This document shows positions 1-10,888 of a DNA stretch of 64,000 bases, in pieces. A program made the position numbers and the translations under genes. The notes beneath the pieces were generated by a model. That model was not told where the DNA came from, ran no database searches, and saw only the letters and a program-made list of their open reading frames with translations. The stretch covers positions 1,984,001-2,048,000 of the forward strand of contig NW_006917094.1 in NCBI RefSeq assembly GCF_000516985.1, given 5' to 3'. Numbering within the stretch: the stretch's first letter is position 1; every line of letters begins with the position of its first letter. The stretch comes from Pestalotiopsis fici W106-1. Lineage: Eukaryota; Ascomycota; Sordariomycetes; Amphisphaeriales; Sporocadaceae.

Positions 1-3000
1 GAGTACCTGCAACTACAAGGCCTCCCGGTTCAATCCCTCAGTCTCTCTCGAGAGACTACAGATCAGCTCAAGAATCTGGCTGGCAATGCCATGACTACTA
101 CAGTCGTTGGAGCAATCTTTCTCTCGGCAATCATGGCCATGCATAAACATAATGGTCCGGCCATGCGTCATGGATTTCCTCACATATCTGACCTGGATGA
201 GACTTTCAAAGGACCTCTTTCATCGCTACCAAGATTTCGTCTCGTCCCCACAGACCACGAACAAGATCTCAGCTTTGATCCCTCTGGTTACGTCAACGCC
301 ACTACGGGTGAGATTCTCGCTTTGACCAAGCGCATTCGCCCCTACTGCTTCTGTACAGGTACCGCAATGTACAGCTCTGCAATCCTCTGGAAGTGTCAGA
401 CGTGCGACACTATACGCTGTGGCAATTGCAAGGGAAACCCCAAGCATGATTACGCAAAGCTAGATCTGGTGCCTGAGGCGTTTGGGCAAGAGGCTGCAAA
501 ACTGATGCTGATGAAGCACTTTCCGCAAGTTCTGTGCGGCATGTTCCCAAGCAATGTGGCTCGCGCGTGCCTCTCAAAGCTCCGGGGATGCTGGTGCAAT
601 GAATCCGACCATATTGTTGTTACAAGTTTGCTGTGCAATGCGGTGTTTTACTTCGATGGAGTTCATCTTTCGGAGACTGTCTCCATTTGCTACGGCTCCC
701 AGCCTGGATTCAAGGTCAAGATCATGATTGACGCGGAGAGCATCACCTGGTATCTGTTCATCGACCCTCACTCAGATGTTGCTGAGATGCTCGCCCCCAC
801 ACTTGTAGAAGCATCCCGTCCTGATCAAGCCTTTGATCGCCATTCCAGAGAGTACTTCCCATCTCCAGAGCGAGTGCGCGACTTTCTTCTGCGTGGACGG
901 CCGGTTTCGCGTGCTCAGATCGCAGACGAAGATCTTCCCAGCCTCCCTATGCACCAGCAGTGGCTGCCTTGGAACTTTTTCCAGCCATCTCGTATGGTCA
1001 ATGGATCCCAAGTGTATAACCAGAGGGTACTGGTGACGAAAGAAGAGAAGTCCCTCACCATCGACCGCCTTCCAGAAGAGGACGAGGATCAGTGCGTCAC
1101 CGACCGCCTTGCTGAAGGTATCTGTGAATCTCTCTATGGAACCTGGGAACAGAAGCCCAACTGCGATGTTGCCGAGAACAGCCTCTATGTTCAGCACCAG
1201 AATAATGGCGAGGATTTGTTTCTCTTCAAGGACCCGTCAAGGATTGGGCCCGCAGAGCTTGACGCCTTTGTCCTCTCCAAGAATCCCCGTCTCATGCAAT
1301 GGCATGAACATCGTGAGGTCTTGTTGTCCTTCGTTCCCATGGCTGAACCATCCAGACAGATCCACAAACTCCCACGGGGAACTTACGTGATGCTAATCAC
1401 CATGGACGGTTTCTGGCAATCTGATACCTAGGGGGTAGCAGATAGCAGGGCAGTCAACAAGAATATGGAACTGGTCCTTAGCCCACCTGTGCAGAACCTC
1501 GCGCGCCTGTGGCGCGCCACAAGCCTTGACGCACAGGTGCCGGAATGCCATGAAGACAATCGTATCTTGGCTGAAATGAATATTCCAGGAGGCCTGGATC
1601 CCAACCACCTCCTAACCAGGATAGCATGGCTTTGCGATGGTGGAGACAAGTTCGTCACCATCGACAAGAAGGATCATGGTTCGTTCTTCAGGTCAATCCC
1701 ATTTGCAATTCCCAGCATCATTCGCTCGATGAACCCCTTGAGTACCCAGACTATTCGTGTTGAACTTTGCGAGCCATGCTCGCCCAAGTTCCCAGACGTC
1801 TACTGGATTTGCGAAACTGAAGGCGGCGTCTTACAACCCATACATAAACCCGATGATGTCGGTAGATATGAGGACGGGTTGAGAAAGCAAGCTCCGGCAT
1901 TGGAGATCGCGGCTAGAGTCCCTCCACACGACCGGGAATCCAAGAAAGAGAGACCTTTCATGTATGTGAGATTGAGCCTCAACACATCAAGAATTGCTCA
2001 CCGCGCTCTGTCATGCTTGCCGAGTATCGACGGCGCACTTGCAGATCTGGCTAGCCCAATCGTCTTGAAGGCATTCACCGAACCAGGACATTCCGACTCG
2101 CTTGTCTTCAACCTGAAGCCGTTCTCAGAGTCTATCCCGACGCTTCCCAGCCGTCTTGGGCAAGAGCAAGCCCAGCCGCCGCATTTCCCGCCGTCTCTAC
2201 GTCTGGACCCGAAGCAGTTGTCGACAGTCAAGTACATGATTGATCGGGAAAACTCGCCCCAAGCTTTTACCGAGCGAGAGGATGAAGAAGAAGTAATGGA
2301 TGGGCTTCCTCTGCGCGCAGTGGGACGTGCTGAGCGCGAGGTCTATTGTGCCGGAGGAATCATTGCTGACAAAGTCGGTGCCGGCAAGACGGTAATGACC
2401 CTCGCTTTGATCGACCTCCAAGCAAACCATGACGATTCTGGCTACAAGAGACGAGCTGAGCAGGAGGCCAGCTTGGGTGCCAAGGCACTCAAAGCGACTC
2501 TGATCATTGTGCCCGAGCACATTATTGATCAATGGCAGAATGAGGCCTGGAGATTCCTTCGAAATCTGGCCGCAGATGATCTCCTTGTTCTCAGATCCCC
2601 CAAGGATCTGACATTGTTTGTAAACCAGAAACGTATTCGCAACGCCAAGGTTGTCATTGTCAACGATAGTCTGTTTGGAGACAACCAGTACAGGGAGGAG
2701 CTTGCAAAATCTTCTGCACGAAGTGTCATCACGGGCACCTCCAGGGCTGACAGCACAAAACTCCCTTACCCCGAGCGAACATATGTCGAGTGGCACCGTG
2801 CTTGTGTGCGCAATCTTCGCACGTTCCTTTCCGCATACCTTGAGTCAGGAGCAAATGAACATGCACGCAAGGGTCTGGTACGCACTATGGAGGGCGCCTA
2901 CTCTGACTTTCAAGCAGAGAATCGTGATTTGGTCGCAGAGCATGTCAAGGAAAGCTCTCGGTGGGCAGTTCCGGGCCAGAAAACGAAGAAGGCGGCATCT

Positions 3001-5811
3001 ACAGGAAACACAAAGCCTCGCAAATTGAACTATTCCAAAATGTTCTTTGACGCCTACATACTATTCGAGTACTTCAGCTGGTCTCGAATTGTTTGGGACG
3101 AGGTCAGCTACCGCAACATTCATGTAGCGCAGTTCCTTTCCACCGCAAAGACCGAACACAAATGGCTCCTCTCGGGAACTCCGCCCCGCCAGACTCTTGC
3201 CGACATCAACTACATGGCCACAGCTTTGGGAATCTCTTTGGTCAGACCCATTGACCTTCGCTTGGGACTCCCTGCCATTACCAACGGGCCCACGCTGTCA
3301 GTTCGCACCCAGGCCGAGGATTGCTTGTCTTATGGACGCTTGAAATCAGACAAGTTTGTCAAAGACCGTCATGAACAGGCCGAGCATTTTCTCAGAACCT
3401 TCTCCATCTCCAATAATGCCGCTGGCCTGAATGTTCAGGTGCATGAGCATGTCATCGTCTGCGCCCCAAGCCAGGAGGAAAAGGCCGTCTACTTAGAGAC
3501 GCAGCAAGTTTGGCGCCGGGCACAGATGAACCAGGACTACCTGGACAAGGAGAATCTGGGAATCGCGCTGCACGCTGTTGGCATTACGCCAGGCTCGGTC
3601 ATCCCAGATGACCTCAGCTCAAAGGCACTGAGCTACGCAGCCTCTCTCCCAACCTTTGGCAGAGATGGCAACCGCACTCACCTGCAGTTGACTGAAAACC
3701 GCCAAGAAGTCCTTGAGAACACCAAGAAGTACATTGGACAACTATTTCGTCTTCTCTTGTGGCTAGCTAGACGTCTAGAAAAGTGCTCAACGGCCAAGGG
3801 AAAGGGCAAGAGATCGAAAGAGACCGATGACTCAGCAGCCGTGATTGAACCTCTCCTTCGAATCATCCGCAGACTGCAAAAGGGCGACGTCAGATCTTTT
3901 GGAGGATCCTATCCATACATGGTTCTAGTGCATGCTCTGATGCCTGATGTCGACGACAAGATCAAGGCCGATTTTGTGAGAAAAGCCTCCCAATGCATGG
4001 GTAGCTTTGATCTTGCTCAACTTCAAAAGGGCAAGGTAGTCTTCACGTCGTCTGTTGAGGACAGGAGCCTCTTGAAGAATTTCTACGAGAATGAAAAAAT
4101 TCTTTGGACGGACTTTTACAGATTGGAGCCTATTCAACTCGATGATATGAGTGAAGACGACGTAACCGATCTGATCACCGAGTATATGTCACGAAACAAC
4201 GATCAAGGACCTGAGGAGATCAGCTCATACATCGACAACGCGAAGGACTATGAGTTACGTGACAAGCTGCAACAACTTTTCCCGGAAATTGAAGACAAAC
4301 AGAATGCACGCCGTGCCACGTCTATCGATGGCAAGAAGAACATTGAGCAGGAGCAAGCGATTTTGTCCAAGAAGACAAACCAAGAGCTCGAGGCAGAGGC
4401 TCGCGTGCGAGGCCTGAAATGCAGCAAGCCTATTAAGAAGGCTGAAGTTCTACAGCTCATCAAAGCCCACGAAGAGGGTGGCGCTGGCTACAAGAACTAC
4501 GAAAATTGCACCGATCCTCGAGCTCTGATGCCATTCGGCCCACCCCCAATGCTGGGTTCCATGGTCAGAGTACGAGGCGCCAATGTTTCCGCCACTGAGA
4601 ATGCTTTCAAGGAAGCTATCAACCTTTTCGTTGATGCTATTCAGCTTCTAGAAACGCATGGAAACCAGGTACAACGGGCCAAGTTGTTCCAGCGTGTGAA
4701 CAGCAATTGGGACTTTGAATGCTTCCGTTGCGGTTCCAAAGATGATCTGACGGCAAACCTTCTATGTGCACATGTCATGTGCCGAAGCTGTATTGCAGAT
4801 AAGGAATACTGTGGCGATGGCCACGAACGAACTACTGGATGCCGTTCTATCATAGAAGGCAACGTCGTGGACTTGGCAAAACTGTTCACCGAGCGTCGAG
4901 ACTTTGCTCAGACAGAGCAACGCCTACCCAATGTCCGCCGCAACTACTCCAGCAAGGTCAATTGTGTCATTGATTTGATCCAGCGGACTCCCGCAGACGA
5001 GAAAGTCGTTGTCTTCACGCAGTATACAGACCTCATCAAGGAGCTCTTGGATGCCATGAAGCACAATAGCATTACAGCCAGAACCACCACAAACCTTCCG
5101 GGCATCAGCAGTGTATCATGCAGAGCCAGTGGCACTGTCGAGGCTTTCCAGGATGACCAGTTTCGCGTCCTTATACTAAAGGTCGATGCCCCCGAGGCTG
5201 CCGGGAGCAACCTGGTCGTCGCTAATCATGTCATATTTGCGACGCCCCTGGCCACCAAGGCTCAGGACAACTACGACTCCTGCATGGAGCAAGCCAAGGG
5301 ACGCTGCGCCCGTAGAGGCCAGACAAAAGATGTCCATTATTACCACTGCGTCGTCGATGGCACCATTGAGGTGGACATGCTCGAGGCTCGAACCAACAAG
5401 CGCGTCCTGGTGCAGCCTGGCCAATGCCTGGGCGAGCTGGTGCCGATTCCCGGTTGCTGCAGTGGTCTCGGCTCCTGTGGCGACGCGGAATGCCAAAAGA
5501 CCCGTGTCAATTCTCTTCTGCGCCCACCCGAGATTTGGAAGGCCCTTGGCGAGGTGGACTATGCTACCATGGCTGCACTCGGACAGTCATCTACCGTCAA
5601 GGATGCCACCGTTGGCAGAAACGATCTGACCATGTCCAACGATGGCGACGCGATGGACGTCGATACGGACGCCGATACGGATGTCGAGATGTCTGAGCGC
5701 ACTGCCGGAGAGGAGGTTCCCGACAATGCCCAGTTTGTGCTCCAACGCCAAGTCAGCACGTACGGTGGTCTCACAGCGCTTGATGTTGCTCGTATTCTCG
5801 CGGACAATTAA
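1..5811 (+). CDS. SNF2-family helicase/ATPase with RING-type finger, 5' partial, internal in-frame TAG
   Basis: The frame is open from base 1, so the true start lies left of the window; the first ATG (91) is internal. It runs to TAA at 5811, interrupted once by TAG at 1429-1431, after which the same frame continues for 1,460 codons. Seen in order: a Cys-rich CxC/CxxC segment near 340-440; helicase motif I as DKVGAGKT (2368-2391); motif II as DEVS (3098-3109); motif III LSGTP (about 3170); a SAP-like segment (about 4375-4480); a RING-like Cys/His finger (4719-4860); motif V GSNLVVANHVIF; motif VI QAKGRCARRGQ (about 5287-5320); and an acidic Asp-rich tail. Order and length match large fungal SNF2/RING proteins of the Rad5/SHPRH type, which remodel DNA-protein complexes or act in repair. 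The TAG may be removed by a 45-nt intron (1387-1431) or be a nonsense mutation. Family call secure; exact role unknown. Confidence 0.85.
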
Positions 5812-6191
5812 CGTTCCAAACAAACATGAACCTGTTGGGGAGGTGGATGAGTGGAAAGATCTCGAGATGGAGGATCTCAAGGAGATGGGATATATCCCGA
5901 GTAGAGGTTCTGAGGAGGAATGACCTGAGACGGAATGATTTGATATGGAGGGCGTAGAGTTCACCTCATAATAGTCAAGTGTATCAACTTGACACAAGAG
6001 GATGTGCAAACTCACGCGAAGAGGGAAGAAAATAGAAAACAACCAGAAAAAAAAGATTGCTGTTCAACACAGCCCATAGGGTAGAATGACGGATAAAATC
6101 CCCTATAGATAAAACAAATAAAAGGTTCAACACCACCCAAAAAAGGTTCTTGCTTCAGATCTGTGACTTGTTTGGTAATTCACACATTCCA
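5812..6191. other. Intergenic, convergent gene ends
   Basis: This spacer separates the 3' ends of the SNF2 gene and the minus-strand ureidoglycolate lyase. It is A-rich with several AATAAA-like strings (for example near 6115) that could serve either transcript. I see no gene. Confidence 0.5.
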
Positions 6192-6950
6192 TTATAACTT
6201 TGATAACCTAGCTTCCGAACCTAGTCTAACCGTGATGCTATTCTTGGCTGAGCCGCCCTCGAGCACAACCTCTTGGCAATCCTCCACCGGCACATCATTA
6301 GCAAACTGCGTCACGACGAAATCAATAGCGGTACCAGCTTCCCCGAGCGCCACCATGGGCGCATGCCACGTGCCGGCGCCATAGGTCACGGCCTGTCGAC
6401 CAGTAGCAATAAAGGCCTGGACCCGGGTGAGATCCGGGAACCCGCGTCCGGGCAGCGCGCCCTTGCCATCAGTGGCCTCGGCGGGGGCGGGCAACTTTTC
6501 GTCACTACCACTACTCGACGGCAGCGTCGGTGCCACAATGACCAAGTACCGCGTGGACTCCCCGTCGCCGCTCAGCGGCGCAAAAGTCTGCGTGGTGAAA
6601 GGGTGACGCTCCAGAATCTTGACCTGGAACGCTCCCGTGCGCAGGACCTCGTCCCGGGCCCCCGAGACAAACATGGTGACGCGCGGCGTGGCGGCCTGGC
6701 CGCTCACCGCCTGCGGGTACAGGTCGCGGACGACGCCGAGTTGGCGGTACTGGATGGCGGAGCCTTGGTTGGCCGAGACGGCGCCGCAGGGGAGCTGGCC
6801 GGCGGCAATGGTGTCGGCTGGCGTGTTGTGCGGTAGCGACTTTGGCGATGGGTTGGTCAGGACGTCGCCATAGGGAGAAAAGGCGGCCCGAGTCAGGGGT
6901 ACCGGTTTCAGGTGCAGAGTCTGCGGTATTGTAATGGTTTCGACAATCAT
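6192..6950 (-). CDS. Ureidoglycolate lyase (allantoin/purine degradation)
   Basis: Single-exon gene of 252 aa. The start at 6950 gives an N-terminus MIVETITIPQ; the frame stays open upstream to 7235 but that extension is basic, low in quality and precedes the natural start. The protein has the ureidoglycolate lyase (AllA/DAL3) pattern: an early FSPYGDVL segment, the VSANQGSAIQYRQL region, FVSGARDEV, a LERHPFTTQTFAPL segment and the late YGAGTWHAPM active-site strand, ending with FVVTQFANDV. The enzyme converts ureidoglycolate to glyoxylate and urea, the last step of allantoin use as a nitrogen source. A Ser/Ala/Pro/Gly-rich insert lies between the LVIVAP strand and the LTRVQAFIATG strand. No other purine-catabolism gene is nearby. 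Family assignment is from motif recognition. Confidence 0.9.
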   Translation of the reverse strand: MIVETITIPQTLHLKPVPLTRAAFSPYGDVLTNPSPKSLPHNTPADTIAAGQLPCGAVSANQGSAIQYRQLGVVRDLYPQAVSGQAATPRVTMFVSGARDEVLRTGAFQVKILERHPFTTQTFAPLSGDGESTRYLVIVAPTLPSSSGSDEKLPAPAEATDGKGALPGRGFPDLTRVQAFIATGRQAVTYGAGTWHAPMVALGEAGTAIDFVVTQFANDVPVEDCQEVVLEGGSAKNSITVRLGSEARLSKL

Positions 6951-8186
6951 GTTTGCTTTGGTGGTTTGGAGAAGAAATGCGTGGCGGTGAGCTAGCTGGG
7001 GCTGGGCGAGGAATGAAGACTTTTTTGGCTGGGAGATGAAGATTTTGATGTACTTGCTGGTAATGAATGATACCCGGGTAATGGACAAATTCCGGTTACG
7101 GATTTCCTGTCTTTCCCTTCCTCCTTCTTCGGCTACGGAATGTTTTGCGATCGGGGAGCGTCTGATAGCCAACGGGGCTTTAGGCTTGGCGACCGGATCG
7201 GACCGGACTAGGAACGCTGCATTGATCGGTATCATCGGCGTTCTCCGCGCGGTGACTTACAGATTATTTGTACCACAAGAGACCCGCTGCTCGACTTGGC
7301 ATTCGGGCTATAGAAGAAGAGCATACATGGTTTACAGCAATGTCAGTTCCTATACTAAATCCAAATACATAGCATGACATTGCAACTTGAACATGCGTCC
7401 GCTCGTCTGCTATCCACAGTTCCGTAGTCACTCTTCCACTGGATAATGAATGTCCTTGACCTAATGGCATTCTCTCAGTACGAAACGTCGAGCTCTCTCA
7501 ATATAATCGCGTGTGCATGTCCATATCAACGGTTGGGGCAATTTAAATCTTCAAAGCACTGAAATTGAGAATTCAGTACCACTACTATCAATTTGGCCAC
7601 TGAATGGCGAGTCCGGCTTTTGGTGCGACGCGATACTAGTACGTACAAGATCTAGACATGGCTGCTGATTGGAACCGCTAAACCAAAATGTTTAAGCTTA
7701 ACTGTAAGCTCTGTGATCGTCGACATGGCGAGGCGCGCCCTAGTAGAATGTCTCGAATGCTTCCTTCGAACATACAACGTCCAGCTTGTCGTGGGAATTA
7801 GCGCCGCCAGATTTTGCCGCCTTGTCTCGCGGAAATGTCGACCAATCTTGGAAAGCCCGGGCCGGACTGGACTGGGCCTAGGCCAGGCATCACCGCACCC
7901 GATGGATTGCGGCACAGCACCATAATGAGTCGACGGAAATGTAAAACTTAGTTGACGATGCGCAACAAACCAGCGGTCTTCAAACATATGATTTATTGAC
8001 TGAAGTGACCCGTTGACTGGATTTCTACTCCAAGCTTGGGTATTCTACCCTTTCTTCGTCTGCTTAAGCGCTGTCGTGATTAACATTTGCAGCAGTCTCC
8101 CACCCCTTATCGTACTCGTATCCAGTATACACGCGTCAAAAGCCCGTCTGTTTGTGACGCATTAGCAAACGACTCTTTGAATCAGC
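6951..8186. other. Intergenic region
   Basis: About 1.2 kb between divergent genes (lyase on minus, small protein on plus). Short open frames exist on both strands but none shows a domain or plausible intron structure. The C/T-rich tract just before 8187 looks like a fungal 5' leader. Confidence 0.4.
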
Positions 8187-8630
8187 ATGGGTTTCAGCTG
8201 CGGTCTCTTTCACAGGCGGCCGGCACGCCAAAGTGTCCCGGCCGCGAATGCGCAAGGGCAGCAAAGTCAGCAGGGACAGCAGGGACAGAGTGATCTACAG
8301 GACATTGAATACACCCCCAGGACATCCTATGCCAGCTCCCACAACGAGGAGATCACCACGACTCGGCAGCATGCCATGGCTGGCCGTGCTGGCCCCGCTG
8401 CTCCTCAAGCAAACGTTCAGAATCCCGAGCTGGCCGGTTACTACTCGCCGCCCGCGCCTCGCCCAGCTCCTCCACCTCGACCTCGGGCACCGTACAGGCC
8501 GCCGCAGGAGCTGAGCGGATTTTATTCGCCGGGGTCATCGGCGGCACAGCCGTCGCAGCAAGGGACATCTCAGAGACAGGCGCCGCTGGTCAATCAGGCG
8601 AGAAACCCAAAGCCTACAATGTATACTTGA
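8187..8630 (+). CDS. Small Pro/Gln-rich hypothetical protein with repeated E-L-(A/S)-G-(Y/F)-Y-S-P motif
   Basis: An ATG-started single exon of 147 aa. The N-terminus is MGFSCGLF, a glycine-2/cysteine-5 arrangement that could be lipid-modified, although Phe at position 3 is unfavourable for N-myristoylation. The rest is low complexity: a Q/G-rich stretch and then a Pro-rich region. The block PELAGYYSP recurs about 40 residues later as QELSGFYSP, an internal imperfect duplication. I recognise no domain, signal peptide or membrane segment. Composition suggests an intrinsically disordered protein. The gene could be real, since it has an ATG, a CT-rich leader and uniform codon use, but function cannot be inferred. 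Confidence 0.55.
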   Translation: MGFSCGLFHRRPARQSVPAANAQGQQSQQGQQGQSDLQDIEYTPRTSYASSHNEEITTTRQHAMAGRAGPAAPQANVQNPELAGYYSPPAPRPAPPPRPRAPYRPPQELSGFYSPGSSAAQPSQQGTSQRQAPLVNQARNPKPTMYT

Positions 8631-9390
8631 AAGCATAGAGCTCTTCAGTTTGGTATGGTTCAAGCGCATCCGGATAATTAGTCATTGTGATATCAAATAT
8701 TAAATCCATTACTAAATAGTCCACCCAGTGCAGCCAGAAGCTGGTAGAAGACCTTTGCCTCTATGAGAAAAGCGCAAGATGTTGAGATTGATAGTGGACC
8801 ATTTAAATTGAGTCCAAGAGCAAGAGAATAGACAACTAACTAAAAATGACTGCCAGAGAGAATCATGAAGAACAAAACTCTGCAGGGTCAATTCAGTGTT
8901 CGATGATATGAAGAGAGCAATACTATTAGAAATGGACTGGGAGCGAGAGGGCAGATTGCACTGATCGTGATTTATTTGACAGTGAACGCCGTATGAAGTA
9001 TGGCAAAGGTAAACTATTATTCACATTGAACAATGACCAACGGCCACAGAGCCGTGCAAAAAGAAGAAATCTTCCATCCAAGGTAAACAGCTAGGTCAGT
9101 GTGCACAACAACAAGAATTTTTGGTGACTTGCCAAAGTGTTTCCTAGTTGTCACAACAACCAGAAAACTACCCCTCGCTTGGGCTGCAAAAACCAGCAAA
9201 CGCATTGCCCGTGAAGTTTTTTTTATTTCATCCGCACACTTTCAACTCTGCAGAACAATCAAGTCTGTTTGGGTCACAGCCCACCAGTTTCCCCTTTTCC
9301 CAATACAAAATCACAGCTGGCTCATCGCCGACAGTAAAACAAAAACTCTCCCACTCCCCTCTCCAAGCCATCTGCAATCTTTTTGCAAAT
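8631..9390. other. Intergenic region and probable 5' leader
   Basis: AT-rich spacer without a recognisable gene. The last 100 bases before 9391 are pyrimidine-rich (CTCTCCCACTCCCCTCTCC), typical of a fungal promoter or 5' UTR. The open frame leading into the next gene begins at a TTG (9148) and is probably untranslated leader. Confidence 0.4.
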
Positions 9391-10888
9391 ATGGCAGACA
9401 CAGGCAACGGCGTCACAGGCGCCGACTCTAACAACATTGCCGGACTCATGCTGGCTTCTGTTGCAGGTCCTGCTACTTTGTCGACTCGAGCCCTCAATCC
9501 CAACGACCAGCACCGCAACAACGCTCCCGTCGCAGCAGCTGAGAGCTCCAAGCCTGGTGGTTCAGAGGTTGCAGAGACGGCCACCATCCCATCTCCATCA
9601 GTCGCCGACGAGTTTGACGATTCCAGCGATTCCAGCGATTCAAGCGCTACAAGGCCCGTCGTTGCTAATCAGCCCATCACCCCGCAGTCCACTGGCAACA
9701 ACGAGTCGCAGCCTGCAAACGGCACTGTTGACTCAACTTCCCATCTAGCAGAGGACCCCTGTCACTTTCCACGAGTCCTTCCCGACAATCTTGACGATCT
9801 ACCTGAAGAATCTTGGGACGCTGCATGCGACGTTCTAACCATTGCAGGAGAATTCCTTTCGATTATTGGACATCCTCCCGTCCCGTGGGATCCCAACGTC
9901 GAATTGGGGGAGCCGTTACAGGGCCCCTTCCTCCCCCTTGGCAGCAGCTGTGAACGCCCCATAACCTGGGATAATTACCTCATTCGCGGTGATTCTGGAC
10001 CGCGTCCTGTCATACACATTAAAGCAAAGAGACCCGGTGCCCCTGATATCCAGCTCAAGATCCATTGGGACTATCAGGCCGAGTGTATCAACATGACCGA
10101 AGAGGAGTTCCCCGAGGCTCCGGCTGCTGCTGCTGAGCAGACCACTACTACAGCTGCTCCTGCCAATGCATCCGTCGAGCCCGAGCCCGAGCCCGGGCCC
10201 GAGCCTGTTCAGCAGCAAGCAGAGGCCCAGGCAGAGGAAGAGATCAATCCTCACTCTCTCCCCGAGATTCACCATCAGCCGCGATCTGCTGCCCCTTCTC
10301 AGCCTGCTCTCGGACCTCACGACCCCGCCAATCCGGCTGCACGCCCTCCGAACCAGCGAAGCTTCATTTCCCAGAGCCAAGCCCACTTTGTCTCTAGTGC
10401 TCCTACTCCCGTCTTTGTCCAGTAAGTCTTGTACATCCAAAATAACCTTGATGACAGATTCATGACTGACATGTATCAACAGCCAGCAGTCTCCCTTCGT
10501 CGTCGGACAGCCCATGCCCATGATCTACGGAGTCGGCCAGCAGCCCCAGCAGCAGTACTCCATGCCCTCCTTCATGGCTCAGCAGCAGCCCGGCGGCGTC
10601 ATGGGCAATGAGCCCTACCTGCTCATTAACCCGCCCGTGGTTTCCCCCGGTGTCCAGGCTCCTCCTATTGGCACCGGAGGTTGGTGTAATTACACAATGT
10701 TTTCTTCTTTTTCGTCTGAGCATTCAGCTAACTGATTTTCCCTTTCAGGCTATCCCAACTGGCGCCAGTCTCCCTTCCACAATGGCACTGCACACTGGCG
10801 TACCAACCCGCCCATCATTGTCGGACAGCCCGGTGCCCAGCCTGTCTTTATGGGCGGCCAGACTCACAACGTCATCATGTATCGCTGA
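9391..10888 (+). CDS. Pro/Gln-rich hypothetical protein, three exons
   Basis: Model: 9391-10421, 10483-10679, 10749-10888, giving 455 aa. Intron 1 (10422-10482) has a GTAAGT donor and CAACAG acceptor; intron 2 (10680-10748) uses the weak donor GTTGGT and TTTCAG. I chose the ATG at 9391 because the frame upstream starts only at a TTG. The N-terminal part is Ser/Asp-rich with a DSSDSSDSS run. A folded-looking segment (roughly residues 140-250, with DNLDDLPEESWDAACDVL and KIHWDYQ) is followed by Ala/Pro/Glu/Gln low complexity. The C-terminus carries two QSPF...VGQP units, one in exon 2 and one in exon 3, and ends THNVIMYR. No known domain is recognised and disorder is likely. The joined exons keep frame and composition, so the gene is credible though its role is unknown. 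Confidence 0.7.

Noticed and set aside
9148..9390. N-terminal extension of the 455-aa protein
   Set aside because: It starts at TTG, not ATG, and covers pyrimidine-rich leader sequence.
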